From Aliirhizobium wenxiniae (GTDB lineage Bacteria > Pseudomonadota > Alphaproteobacteria > Rhizobiales > Rhizobiaceae), in NCBI RefSeq assembly GCF_014201355.1, contig NZ_JACHEG010000004.1, forward strand, positions 372,001-436,000: DNA of 64,000 bases, in the 5' to 3' direction. The translations under genes were made by a program, and so were the position numbers. Positions within the stretch are counted from its first letter, which is position 1, and each line of letters starts with the position of its first letter. Shown one piece after another: positions 34,995 to 48,400 of the stretch. The notes beneath the pieces were generated by a model. The model was not told the DNA's origin. It searched no databases and was given only the letters and a program-made list of their open reading frames with translations.

Positions 34995-36422
34995 ATGAAG
35001 ACCGTAAAATCCTTCGTCCTTGTGGCACCGCTCGCCCTTATCGCCCTTGCGCCGGCGGCAGCACAGGAATTTTCCAAGGAACTGATCGAGAAAGGCCGTT
35101 ATCTGGCGACCGCTTCCGACTGCGTTGCCTGTCATACCAATCACGACGGCGGAAAGCCCATGGCGGGCGGCCTGCCGATGGCATCGCCAGTCGGCACCAT
35201 CATGTCGACGAACATCACGCCTTCGAAGGAATTCGGCATCGGTAGCTATAGCGAAGCGCAGTTCTCCGATGCGGTTCGCAAGGGTATTCGCGCTGATGGC
35301 GCAAACCTCTATCCGGCCATGCCCTATGTGTCCTATTCCAACATGAAGGATGAGGACATCCATGCGCTCTATGCCTATTTCATGCAGGGCGTTGAGCCGG
35401 TGGATGAAAAGGCAATGGAAACAAAGCTACCGTTCCCGATGAACATCCGCGCTTCGATGATCGGCTGGAACATGCTGTTTCGTCCGAACGAAACGCACAA
35501 GGATGATCCGACCCAGTCGGCTGAATGGAACCGTGGCAAGTATCTCGCCGAAGGCGCCGCTCACTGCAGCACCTGCCATACACCACGCGGCATCTTCATG
35601 CAGGAACAGAAGAGCCTCAACCTGACCGGCGGTCAGGTCGGTCCCTGGTATGCACCCGACATCACCAATGACAAGGTGCATGGTATCGGTACATGGAGCC
35701 AGGAAGATCTGGTCACTTACCTGAAGACGGGCAAGCTGGATAACAAGGCGCAGGCGGCCGGCAGCATGGCGGAGGCGATCAGCTATTCTCTCCAGCACCT
35801 GACCGATGCGGACCTGAACGCGATTGCCACGTATGTGCGCAGCGTCCCCTCCACGAAGGCCGGCGAGACGACGGGTGCCACCCGCTTCGACAAGGGCACG
35901 GCAGACAACGACATGGCGGCCTTCCGCGGCAGGGACTATGCCGATGGTCTGAAAGGCGATCATGCCGGCGCGCAGATCTTTGCAGCCAACTGCGCCTCCT
36001 GCCACGGTTACAATGCCCAAGGCACGAAGGACGGCTATTATCCGAGCCTGTTCCACAATGCCGCCACGGCCGGCGATAACTCGATCAACGTCATTTCCGC
36101 GATCCTCAACGGCGTTGATCGACACACCGAAGCCGGTCATGTCTTCATGCCGCCCTTCGGCGATCAGGTGAATGCCGTCGTGCAGTTGAACAATGTCGAG
36201 GTTGCCTCGCTCTCCAACTACCTGTTGGCACAATATGGCAACGACAAGCTCAAGGTGACACCGGAAGACGTTCAGGTGATCCGCGAAGGCGGGCCAAAAT
36301 CGAACATGATCCAGCTTGCAAGGATCGGTTTGGCTGGTGGCGCTGCTGCCGTCGCTTTCCTGCTGGCCGGTTTCATCTGGTATCGCGCACGCAGAAAGAA
36401 GCCGTCGGTTCTGTCGGAGTAA
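34995..36422 (+). CDS. Membrane-anchored triheme cytochrome c subunit of the dehydrogenase
   Basis: 475 residues from the ATG at 34995, two bases after the large-subunit stop. A Sec signal peptide MKTVKSFVLVAPLALIALAPAAAQ is present (given as two parts: positively charged start and hydrophobic core to residue 24). Three heme-binding motifs are seen: CVACH at 43-47, CSTCH at 191-195 and CASCH at 333-337. The C-terminal membrane anchor lies near residues 445-463 (IGLAGGAAAVAFLLAGFIWY) and is followed by a basic tail. Electrons go from the flavin through the hemes to ubiquinone or a terminal oxidase, as in acetic acid bacterial dehydrogenases. An open frame reaches upstream inside the large-subunit gene, but the signal peptide fixes the start. 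Confidence 0.9.
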   Translation: MKTVKSFVLVAPLALIALAPAAAQEFSKELIEKGRYLATASDCVACHTNHDGGKPMAGGLPMASPVGTIMSTNITPSKEFGIGSYSEAQFSDAVRKGIRADGANLYPAMPYVSYSNMKDEDIHALYAYFMQGVEPVDEKAMETKLPFPMNIRASMIGWNMLFRPNETHKDDPTQSAEWNRGKYLAEGAAHCSTCHTPRGIFMQEQKSLNLTGGQVGPWYAPDITNDKVHGIGTWSQEDLVTYLKTGKLDNKAQAAGSMAEAISYSLQHLTDADLNAIATYVRSVPSTKAGETTGATRFDKGTADNDMAAFRGRDYADGLKGDHAGAQIFAANCASCHGYNAQGTKDGYYPSLFHNAATAGDNSINVISAILNGVDRHTEAGHVFMPPFGDQVNAVVQLNNVEVASLSNYLLAQYGNDKLKVTPEDVQVIREGGPKSNMIQLARIGLAGGAAAVAFLLAGFIWYRARRKKPSVLSE

Positions 36423-36427
36423 GAACT

Positions 36428-36465
36428 CATGTTACCCGCCTGTCGTTCAATGGGCGGGTAACATG
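36428..36465. terminator. Bidirectional hairpin between cytochrome operon and giant gene
   Basis: CATGTTACCCGCC at 36428-36440 pairs perfectly with GGCGGGTAACATG at 36453-36465, with a 12-base loop, in the 62-bp gap between convergent genes. A 13-bp stem in this position is best read as a terminator for both, although no clear T-run follows. Confidence 0.65.
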
Positions 36466-36484
36466 GAATTTCCCTGGATACCCA

Positions 36485-39400
36485 TCATCGGTCGGGCAAA
36501 TCGCTCCATCGCTGAAGCGCCTGACCGAGCATGGAAATATCATCGCCATAGAGATCCGTCGCTGCAAGCAGATGGTCAGAGAACAACCCTGGGCCAAGAT
36601 CGGTCCGCCGGTCGCTGACATGATCGAGAATTGCACCGGTATGGAGATCGATGCGGATCGTGTCGGAGATCGTGCCGTCCGATGAGTTGCCGTGGAGGCG
36701 CAGGTCGATGAATTCGAGCCCTGCCGGGGGGCGACCGATGACAAGGCCCTGACGGGTCGGCTTCAGCCAGTCCGGCAGTGGTCTTCCATCCGCCAGCGTC
36801 ACGCCAAAGGAGGCATTCTCCACCTCTCCTTGCGACGACGGCATGATGTAGAGATAATCATTGTAGACCATCGTATCGATCTGGAACCAGGTGCTTTCCG
36901 CGCCTTCACGCTGCAGATGGATGTTTGAGCCGCCCTTGAAGAACCCGGCGGTGAGATCGTCGATGATGCGTCCGCTCTCAGCCCAGTCGCCGATCTGGTT
37001 TGCCGCATGGATGACAGCGCCTTCTTCCGGCAGATAACCTACGCCATTCAGCGAGCGGATGGAATTCACGACGTTGACGATCGGGCCTTGCGCCGTGAGG
37101 TCGGCAATTCCGTTGAGATCGTCCATGATCGAGGAGATCGGTGACGAAGATCCGGCGGAAATGCTGTCCGAAACAGACGGTGGCTGCCAGGGATCGTTTG
37201 GCTCGACGGTGATTGGTGGCGGCGGGTCCACCTCGAGCGGCGGACGCGGTTCCTGCGGGCCTTCGATTGGATCGACCGTGATCGTGACCATATAGGTCGC
37301 GGTGTTGGTGCCGTCGCTTACCGTGAAGGTGAAGCTGTCGGAGCCGCTGTAACCGTCTGCGGGCGTGTAGCTATAGGTGCCGTCCGGGTTGATCGTTACG
37401 GTGCCGTGCTGAGGGCCGGTACCGAGACCATAGGTAATCGGTTGTCCTTCCGGATCGAGTGCCGGTGGCAAGGCACCGGAGATCGATGTTCCTTCGGTAA
37501 CAGAGATGGACGTGTCGGAGGAGGTCGGCGGATCGTTGACCGGATCGACAGTGATGGTGATCGTGTAGGTGGATGTCGAGCGACCATCGCTGACTGTATA
37601 AGTGAAGGTATCCGTTCCGTTGAAATTCAGCGCCGGGATATAGGTGTAGGAGCCATCTGCATTGACGGTAACCGTGCCATGGACGGCTGGTGCGCCGAGA
37701 CCATAGGTCAGTATGTCGCCATCGGCATCGGTTGCGACCGGCAGGCGGCTGTTGAGTGGCGTATCCTCGAAGGCGGTGACATTGGCATCCGATCCGACCG
37801 GAGGCCGGTTCGTCGCTCCGACGGAGATGGTCACCATATAGGTCGAGGTCGCTTGCCCATCGCTGACCGTGTAGGTGAAACTGTCGCTGCCGCGATAACC
37901 GGCAACCGGCCGGTAGCTGTAGGTGCCGTCGGGATTGATCGTCACGGTACCGTGGCTTGCCTGGCTGCCGAGCCCGTAGGTTACGGCATCACCTTCCGGA
38001 TCGATTGCGGGAGGCAGGGAGCCGGTGGCCGTCGAACCCGCCGCGACCGAGATTGATGTGTCTGAGGCAAGCGGCGCGTCATTGACCGGAGTAACGGTGA
38101 TTGTCGCGGTATAGGTCGAGGTCGCCGTTCCGTCGCTCACCGTATAGGTGAACGTGTCGGTGCCGTTGAAATTTCGGTTCGGTACATAGCGATATGTACC
38201 ATCCGGGTTGATCGTTACCATCCCGCGCGATGGACCAGCGCCGAGACCGTAGGTAACCGGGCTGCCTTCGGGGTCTATTGCGATCGGAAGCCGACCCGTC
38301 GCCACCATATCCTCCGGCGTGGAGAAGGCGGCATCTTCACCGCGAGGCGGGTCGTTAACCGGAGCGACCGTGATCGAGATCGTATATGTGACCGTCGCTG
38401 TGCCATCGGTTACCCGATAGGTGAAGCTGTCGGTTCCACTGAAGTCTGCAGCAGGAACGTAACGATATGTACCATCGGCATTGATCGACACGGTTCCGTG
38501 GTTCGCCTGGGTGCCGAGGCTATAGGTCAGCGCATCGCCGTCCGCGTCGGTTGCGATCGGCAGGCGGCCATTGAATGCCGTATCCTCGACAACACTGATG
38601 TTTCCATTGCTGCCGACCGGGATGTCGTTGACCGGGCGCACGTTGACCGTGACCGTATATGTGACCGTCGCCGTCCCATCGGTGACGGTATAGGTGAATG
38701 TGTCGGTTCCGTTGAAATTGGCATTCGGTACGTAGGTGTAGCTACCGTCCTCGTTTACGGTGGCTGTCCCGTTTTCCGCCTGTCCTCCAAGGCCATAGGA
38801 CAGCCTGTCGCCATCCACATCCGTTGCTCGGGGCAACTGTCCTGAGGCGGTGCCGTCTTCATCGATCGTGACGTTGAGATCTTCGCCGGTTGGAGGATCG
38901 TTTGCAGGCGTGACGGTGACGGTGATCGTGTAGGTGCGTTCTATGCGGCCGTCACTCACGGTATAGGTAAAGCTGTCGGTTCCGTTGAAATCGGCATCCG
39001 GCGTGTAGGTATAAGTGCCGTCGAGATTGATCGTGACCGTTCCGTTTTCTGCCTGCCGGCCCAGGCCGTAAAACAGTGCATCGCCATCCGGATCCATCGC
39101 GATCGGCAGACGGGCGCTGAATGACGTGTCCTCTGCGGTGCTGATGGCGCCATTCGAACCGCTCGGGGCGTCGTTGACGGGATTGACGGTGATGGTTACG
39201 GTATAGCTCAGCGTCGCAGTGCCATCGGTAACGGTATAGGTAAACGAGTCTGTGCCGTTGAAATTGGCGTTGGGGATATAGGTGTAGCTGCCGTTTCCAT
39301 TGACCGTCACGCTGCCATGCGAAGGATCGCTGCCTTTGGCATAGGTGAGTGTGTCGCCATCACCATCAGTGGCAATTGGCAGGGTGCCGTTCAAGGTTGT

Positions 39401-42400
39401 GTCTTCGTTGATCGTGACCGCGTCATCGCGACCGACCGGCGGATCATTGACGGCACCGATCGTGACGCTGACCGTATAGGTCGCGGTCGCCGAACCGTCG
39501 CTCACCGTATAGGTGAAGCTATCGGTGCCGTTATAGTTGGCTGCCGGCGTGTAGGTATAGGTTCCATCCGGATTGACGACGACCGTGCCGTGCGCCGGCA
39601 GCGTCGTACCGAGACCGTAGGTGACCTGTTGGCCTTCCGGGTCGATTGCGGGCGGCAGGCTGCCGCTTGCCGGCACGTCCTCGGTAACGGAAATGCTGGT
39701 ATTGGAGCCGATCGGCGCGTCGTTGACCGGCGTGACGGTGATCGTCACCGTGTAGGCGGCAGAAGAGGCCGAGCCATCGCTGACCGTATAGGTGAAGGTA
39801 TCGGTACCGAAGAAATTCGGGTTCGGCACATAACGATAGCTTCCGTCCGCATTGACGACGACGGAGCCGTTCGTGGCATTCCGGCCGATCGTATAGGTCA
39901 GCGGATCGTTCTCCGCATCGGTTGCGCGCGGCAGGTTCCCATTTAAGGGTGTGTCCTCGATGGCTGTGACCGCATCGTCTCTGCCGACCGGCGCATCGTT
40001 GATCGGATCGACGTCGATCGTGACGGTATAGACTTCCGATGTGCCGAAGCCATCCGTCACTGTATAGGTGAAGCTGTCGGGACCACTGTAATTGGCGGCG
40101 GGGCTATAGGTATAGCTTCCATCGGCATTGAAGGTGAGCGTGCCGTTTTCCGGTCCGGTGTCCAGAACATAGGTGATCGGATTGCCTTCGACATCGGTTG
40201 CCGGCGGAAGCTGGCCGTTGAACGGCGTGTCTTCGGTGACGGTGATTGCCGTATCCGATGCAGTCGGAGCGTCGTTGACCGGGTTGACGGTGATGGTGAC
40301 GGTATAGGTGTTCATCGCAGCACCATCGCTTACCGTATAGGTGAAGCTGTCGGTGCCGTTGAAGTTGACTGCCGGAATGTAGCTGTAAGTCCCATCCGGA
40401 TTGACGGTGACGGTGCCGTTCAATACGCCGCGGCCGAGGCCATAGGTGACCTCCTGGTTTTCCGGGTCGGTTGCCTGAGGCAGAGTGCCGTTGACGATTG
40501 GCGTGTCTTCATTGGTCGATACCGCGGCATCACCGGCAACGGGCGGATCGTTTTCCGGGCCGACCGTGATCGTCACCGTATAGGTGTTGGAGCCGCCATT
40601 GCCGTCACTCACCGTGTAGGTGAACGTATCGGGACCGTTGTAGTCGAGGTTCGGCGTGTAGGTGTAGGAGCCGTCGTCGTTGAGGTTGATCGTGCCGTTC
40701 GTCGGGCCTGTGGCGAGCGAATAGGTGACGTCATCGCCCTCTGCGTCCGTCGCGGGCGGAAGCTGGCCGTCATAAGGCTCGTCCTCTGTGACGGAGATCG
40801 CAGTGTTGGAGGCGACCGGCGCATCGTTGACCGGATCGATGATGATAGTGATTGTGTAGGTATTCGAGGCCGCGCCGTCGCTAACCGTGTAGGTGAACGT
40901 GTCGGTACCGTTGTAGTTGGCGGCCGGGCGATAGGTATAGGTGCCGTTGGCATTGACCACCAGCGTGCCGTGCTGCGGCTGGCTTCCGGCGCTGTAGGTG
41001 ATCGGATTGTTCTCGGCATCGGTGGCTGCGGGCAGCGTGCCATTGATGATCGGCGTGTCTTCGTCGATCGTCACTGTCTGGTCTGCAGCGATCGGTGCGT
41101 CGTTGACCGGGTTGACGGTAATGTTGACCGTATAGGTGTTAAAGTTCGTGCCGTCGGTGACGCGGAAGGTGAAGCTGTCCGGGCCATTGTAATTGGCGTT
41201 CGGCACATAGCGGTAGCTGCCGTCATCGTTGACGACGACTGTTCCGTTCGTCGTGCCGGCGATGAGTTCGTAAGCGACCTCGTCACCTTCCGCATCGGTC
41301 GCGGCCGGAAGCTGGCCATCGAAGGGCGTGTCCTCGTTAAGGGAGATCGAAGCGCCGGAGCCGATCGGCGCGTCGTTAACGGCAGTGACAGTGATGGCGA
41401 TCGTGTAAGTGCTCGTCGCCGTGCCATCGCTGACGGTATAGGTGAAACTGTCCGTGCCGTTATAGTTGGCTGCCGGGGTGTAGGTGTAGCTGCCGTTCGG
41501 ATTGACGGTGAGCGTGCCGTGTAGCGGCTGGCTACCGACGCCGTAGGTGACGGCCGAGCCTTCCGGATCTGTCGCGGCGGGCAACTGGCCGGGATAGGCG
41601 ACGTCTTCCGTCACGGTGATCGAACCATCCGAACCGATCGGTGCATCGTTGACCGGCGAGACGTCGATGGTGACGGTGGCCGTCGTCGTGCCGCCCTGGC
41701 CGTCGGAAATGGTGACGGTAAAGCTGTCGGTGCCGTTGAAGTCCATCCCGGGTGTGTAAAGATACGTGCCCGAGGCATTGATCGTGACACGACCATTGGC
41801 AGGCTGGGTGGTGACCGCGTAGGTCAGCGGGTCGCCATCGACATCGCTGGCCGCAATCGAGCCCGCGACCGGTGTGTCTTCCGGCGTCGTTATCCGCTGG
41901 TCAGTGGCAACCGGCGCGTCGTTGACCGGTGCAATCATGATCATCGCCGTGCTTGTGGCTGCCAGCTCTCCGCCGGCGCCGCTATTGCCGCGATCATTGG
42001 TGGTCATTGTCAGCGTGACGGCGGCGCTGCTGTCGGCGACCGGACGATAGACCGGTGCCGTCGGGCCAGCGAGCCAGGCGTTGATGTTGGCGACCGTGCC
42101 GGTCAGCGTGATCGATCCGGTACCACCGCCGGTAACCGTGACATTGCCGCCGGAGAACGCAATCAGCGAGCCGGCATTGACGCCGAGTGTGACCGTGACC
42201 GGCGCATTTCCGGCATCGATATCGGTGATCGAAATGCCGGTGAGCGGCAGATCTGTATCTTCCGCGCCGTTGAAACTGCCCGGGAGATTATTGACGGGCG
42301 CATCATTGATGGCGCGCACCGTGCCGGAGACGGTCGCATCGCGGCTGATCGCACCATCGGAGACGGTGTAGCTAAATGACGGATTGCCGTTGTAGTTGGC

Positions 42401-45400
42401 CGCTGCCGTGAAGGTGAGCGTGCCATCGGCATTGAGGGAAACCGTGCCGCCGGTAACTGCGACCGGATTACCGGCCGAGATCGCCTGGCCGTTGATGGCG
42501 GTGACCGTCAGTGCGTCGTTGTCGGGGTCGCTGTCGTTGGCGAGAACATCGATAGTGGCGCTGCCGTCCTCGTCGATCGCAAACGTATCGTCGGCTGGGA
42601 CCGGTGCATCGTTGACCGCGCCAATATTGATGGTGACGACCGCCGTATCGAAACCGCCACTTCCGTCCGCAACCCGATAGGTAAAGCTGTCGACGCCGTT
42701 GAAGAAGGCGTTCGGAACGTATGTGAATGTGCCGTTGGCGTTGAGTGTCAGCGTGCCGTTGGCCGGGCCGTTGACCAGCGAAACGGTAAGTGGATCATCG
42801 TCGGTATCCGCGCCATTGCCGTTATTGGCGAGCACGTTGCCGGTCAACGTGTCGCCTTCATCGATCGAGAAGGTGTCGTCCTGCGCATCCGGTGCCGGGT
42901 TGGTGATGGTCCAGGTGAACGTCCGCTCGACAGTGCCGCCGTTGCCGTCGCTGGCCGTCATTGTCACGGTGAAGGCACGGGTGCCTGTCGGACCGGAGGC
43001 GGACGGCGAAATGGTACCGGTTATCCGGCCGGTCGCGGCGTTGTAGGTGAGACCTGTCGGCAGGCCCGTGATCGCGTAGGTCAGCGTATCGCCATCGACA
43101 TCTGCGAAGCCGCCGGTGAGGTTGATGTCGATCGCAGCACCATCGATGTCGGCACGCGGTGGCAGGGTGGGTGCTGTCGGGGCATCGTTGACGCCGGTGA
43201 CCGTTATCGTCAGCGTCGCCGTGTCTGTGCCGCCATTGCCGTCGGAGATCGTGTAGGTGATCGATGTCGCGCGGCTTTCGCCGACCTGCAGATCCTGGAA
43301 TGCGGCGCCCGGATCGAAGCTGTAGGAGCCGTCCGCAAGAATGATGAAGCTGCCGCCATTCGAGCCCGCAAGTGTCGCACCGACGCCGTTCGGGCCTGTG
43401 CCGACCGCGATGACCGTCAGCGTGTCGCCATCCGCATCGCTGTCGCTGCCGACGATGACATTGCCCTCGATCGCGGTGTTTTCGTCGGTCGTTGCCGCAT
43501 CGTCTTCCGCAACCGGCGGGTCGTTGATGGAAGTGACCTGGCCGGAGACGGTGGCGGTCGAAATGCCCCCCTGGCCGTCGGAGACGGTGTAGGTGAAGGT
43601 CAGCGGGCCGTTGAAATTCGGCGTTGCAGTGAAGGTCAGCGTGCCGTTGGCATTGAGCGTGATCGTGCCGCCGGTGACGGGGACCGTTTCGCCTGCCCCG
43701 ATCGGCTGGCCGTCAATCTGCGTGATCGTCAGTGGGTCATTGTCGGCATCGCTGTCGTTGGCGAGGACGTCGATGACGGTGCTGCCGTCTTCATCAACCG
43801 TGAAGCTGTCATTGCCCAGCGCAGGTGCATCATTGACCGCGCCGACATCAACCGTGATCGTGTATGTGACAGTCGCCGTGCCGTCGGAAACCGTATAGGT
43901 GAAGCTGTCTGAACCTGCATAATTCGGGTTTGGCGTGTAGGTGAACGTGCCGTTCGGATTGACCACGACCTGACCGTTTGCCGGCTGGGTACCGGCCGCA
44001 TAGGTAAGTGGTTGCCCTTCGGCATCAGTCGCGACCGGCAGGGTTCCTGTGTAGGACGTATCTTCCGTAACGTCGATCGTGCCATCGGCACCGATCGGGG
44101 CGTCGTTGGCGCCGGTGACGGTGACCGTGAAGGTGGCAGTCGACGTGCCGCCCTGACCATCCGAGATCGTATAGGTGACCGACGTGGTGCGGGTCTGGCC
44201 GGCGGCGAGATTGTCGAAATCGGTGCCAGGATTGAATGTGTAGGCGCCATTCGCAGCGATGGTGAAGATGCCGCCGGCAGTGCCTGCGACGCCCGTGCCG
44301 ACACCGACAGCGTTGCCGTTCACGGCGGAGACGGAGATCGTGTCGCCATCCGGGTCGCTGTCCGCGCCCGAACCGTTATTGGCAAAGACCGAGCCGGTTG
44401 CCGGTGTGTTCTCTCCGGTGGTTATCGCATCGTTCTGGGCGATTGGAGCCGGGTTGGAAATGGTGATGGTAAAGGCGCGGGTGATTTCGCCGCCCGGCTG
44501 ACCATCGTTGACCGTGACGGTGATCGTATAGACACCGTTGGCGCCGCCCTGGCTGGCATCGCTTGTCAGCGTGCCGGTGATGTTGCCGTCGGCATCCATT
44601 TCCAGCCCGTCCGGAAGGCCGTCCGCGCTGAAGGTGAGATCGTCGCCATCCGCATCGGTGAAGAACTGCGAAACGTCGAGCGTGACGTCGTCGGCATCGT
44701 CAAATGCCTGGTTGGGAATCTCGCCGGCCGGCAAGTCCTCGACATTGGCGACGTTGACGGTGACGGTAAAGGTCACGGTCGTGCGACCGTCGTTGACCGT
44801 ATAGGTGAACGAGTCGCTGCCGGCGAAATTCGCGGCCGGGACGTAGGTGTAGCTGCCATCGGTGCCAATGGTGATGGTGCCGTTATCCGGTTGGCCGACG
44901 ATCGCATAGGTCAGAGGATCGCCGTCTGCATCGGTGACCGGCAGGAATCCGCTCGAGGTCTGGTCCTCGGTCGCGTCGAGCACGAAGCTGCCGCCGACCG
45001 GCGCGTCGTTCTCGCCGGTCACGGTGATGGTGAGCGTGGCAGTGGATGTGCCGCCATTGCCGTCGGATATCGTGTAGATGACGCTTGTCGCACGGGTCTC
45101 GCCGACCTGCAGGTCATCGAATTGTGTGCCCGGATCGAAATCATAGGTGCCGTCCGGGCGGATGACGAAGGTGCCGCCATTCGAACCTCCGATTGGCGCC
45201 CCCGCAGCACCGCCGCCGACAGCGATGACTGTGAGCGGGTTGTTTTCCGCATCCGTATCATTGCCGAGCACGCTCGGGCCGTTGGTGATCGGGGTGTTTT
45301 CACCGGTCGTCGCCGTATCGTCCACGGCGACTGGTGGGTCGTTGACCGCGCCGACGTTGACTGTCGCCGTGGCCGAGGCGGTCTCATTACCATTATCGGT

Positions 45401-48400
45401 AACCGAGATCGTCAGCGTACGGGTGCCAGCTGTCAGGTTGTCGCTGCGGTTCTCGTACTGGAGAGCACGTAGGAGCGCGCTGGTCGCCGCATCCGGCATA
45501 GACACACCGGCGCCGGCGGCGTTCTCGAAATGCAGGCTGTTTGCGCCGTCATAGTCGAAGAAGAAGGTCGTGCCGCCGAAGGCGATCGTGCCGCTCGACG
45601 CCGTGCCGACGACTATATCGACGGCACCGTTCAGGTGGATGATCTCGTTGCCGGTATCGGCGAAGCCGGCAAGGTCGATATCGAGCGAAACGATGCCGCC
45701 CTCGATATCGCCGACGATTGCATCGGGCGATACGATCAGTACCGGCACGTCGCCTTCGGTGAAGGAAGCGGAACTGCCGGTGCCTGCACTCGCGCCGTTC
45801 AGGTCGATGATCGGCGGGTCGTTTTCGGCCGCGATATTGATCGTGACCGATGCGTCGGAGAAGCCGCCATTGCCGTCCGCGATACGATAGGTAAAGCCGA
45901 CCGTGCCGTTAAAATTCGCCGTCGGGGTGAAGGTGAGGCTGCCTGCCGCGTCGTTCAATCTGACGGTGCCACCGGCGACCGCTATGGTCTGTCCGACAGC
46001 GATATCCTGCCCGTCGATCTGGGTGATGGTGAGCGGGTCGCCGTCCGGATCCACATCGATGCCGTCTTCGCCGCTCGCCGTGTCCTCGCCTGTTATCGGA
46101 TTGAAGGTGACCGGCGTATCTTCCGCCGTCTCGACCACATCATTTGCCGCTTCGGGCGCCGGGTTGGTGACGGTGAAGACAAAACTGTCGGATACCGAGG
46201 CGGTGCCGTCGCTGGCGGTCACGGTGATCGTATAGGGACTGCCCTGGGATGCATTGGCCGCAAGCGTGCCGCTGATCAGGCCGGTTGCCGCATCGTAGGT
46301 CAGGCCGGGCGGTAGAGGACCCACGGTAATCGTCAGCGTCTGACCATCCACATCACTGAAATAGGGGCGGACATCGAGGCTGAAGGCGGAGCCATCGACC
46401 TGAGTGCGATCAGGGATAGGCGCCGCCACCGGCGCATCGTTGACCGGATTGACGGTAACAGTAACGGTCGCGGTATCCGAGCCGCCATTGCGATCGCCGA
46501 TCGTGTAGGTGAAGGATTCCGTACCGTTGAAATTGGCATTCGGGGTGAAGCGCAGGACTTCGCGCCCGTCTTCGTTCAGGATGAGCTGGACGGAGCCGTT
46601 CGGCGTCATCACGGCCGGGCCACCGACGGTAAGGTTCACGCCTTCGACGAGGATGACGGTGTCAGTATCGCCGTCCTGGTCCGTATCGTTGGCAAGGATG
46701 TCGATGTCGACCGGCGTATCCTCGTCGGTCGAGACCGCATCATTCTCGGCGTTCGGGGCAACATTCTTGATCGTATAGGTGAATTCCTCAAACGCGCTGG
46801 CGCCATCCGGATCCGTGGCCGTGATCCGGACGAGGAAATTGCGGATGCCTGTCGGACCGGAAGCATCGGGGTCGATCCTGCCCGAGATAATGCCGGTTAA
46901 CGGATCGATAGACAGGCCCGGCGGCAGGCCGGTTGCGGTGAAACCAAGCGCTTCGCCTTCGGGGTCGACGAAATTGCCGGAGATGTTGAGGCTGATCGTG
47001 TCGCCGTCATTGCGCTCCATGCTCGGGATGTCGGAAGAGATCGGCGCATCGTTTTCTGCGTTGACGGAGACGGTGATGATGCCGGTGCTGTAACCGCCCT
47101 GTCCATCGGTGATACGGTAGACGATCGTATCGGTGCCATTGTAGTTGGCGTTCGGCGTGTAGGTGAGGGTGCCGTCGGCGTTCACGACGACCTCGCCGTT
47201 GCCGGCGACCGGTTCAAAACCGGGACGATTGTCGATGGACAGCGTGTCGCCATCCGGATCGGTGTCGTTGGCGAGTGGGTTGAAGGTGACGGGGGTGTCT
47301 TCGGCGGTTTCGATTGCATCGTTGGCGGCGGTCGGAGCCGGGTTGGTGACGGTGAAGGTAAAGCTCTCCGAAACCGTGCCACCCTTGCCGTCCGACGCCG
47401 TCACGGTAACCGTATAGACGCCATTACCATCCGGACCGCCCTGGCTGGCATTGTTGGCGATCGTGCCGGTGATCGTGCCATCCGCGGCCATGGTCAGGCC
47501 CTGCGGCAGGCCGGTCTGGTTGAAGGTCAGGGTGTCGTTTGCATCGATATCCTGGAAGAAGGTGCCGAGATGCAGCGGATTGCCGGTCAGAGACTGACCG
47601 TCGGCACGCGTATAGTCTGGGATCGTGTCGGCCGTCGGCGCGTCGTTGACGCCATTGACGGTAATGGTAATCGTGGCGGTGTCGTAGTTCGTGCCGTCGC
47701 TGACACGATAGGTGATCGTCGTGGTGCGTGGCGGGTCGCCAGCAGACATGTCGTCGAAATCCGTGCCGGGATTGAACGTGTAGGTGCCGTTCGAATTGAT
47801 GATGAACGTGCCGCCGTTGGACCCGGCAACCGCGATACCGACATTGCCGGCCGCGCCTTCGACCTGATCGACGCTGAGCGGGTCGCCATCAGGGTCGCGA
47901 TCGTTGGTCAGGACATTGCCTCCACCAGAGGTGTTTTCGTTGACGGTCAACGTGTCATCGAAAGCCTTTGGCGGCAGGTTGGTGACGATCCAGGTAATGT
48001 TGCGGTTTGTGGTGCCGCCGTTGCCGTCCGATGCCGTGATCGTGACGGTGTAGGGATCGGTGTTCGAAGCGTTTGCGGCAAGTGTTCCGCTGATTACCCC
48101 GGCAGCATTCATCGTCAGGCCCGGTGGCAGGCCGGTTGCGGAGAATGTCAGCGCATCGTTGTCGACATCGCTGAAATAGGGGCTGACATCGTAGCGAACC
48201 GCCTGACTGTCGCTGTCATACTGGTCCGGGATCGGAGTGGACGTCGGAGCATCGTTGACGGGCGTGACGGTGACCCGGACAGTTGCCGTGGAGACACCGC
48301 CATTGCCGTCCGAGATCGTATAGACGATCGTGTCCACGCCGTTGAAATTGGTGGCCGGCACGTAGGTCAGCGTTCCGTTTGCATTGATGGTGACAGTGCC

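Noticed and set aside
44012..45472. 486-codon plus-strand open frame inside the giant gene
   Set aside because: Same explanation as the other antisense frames: the minus strand has continuous module homology here, the plus strand none.
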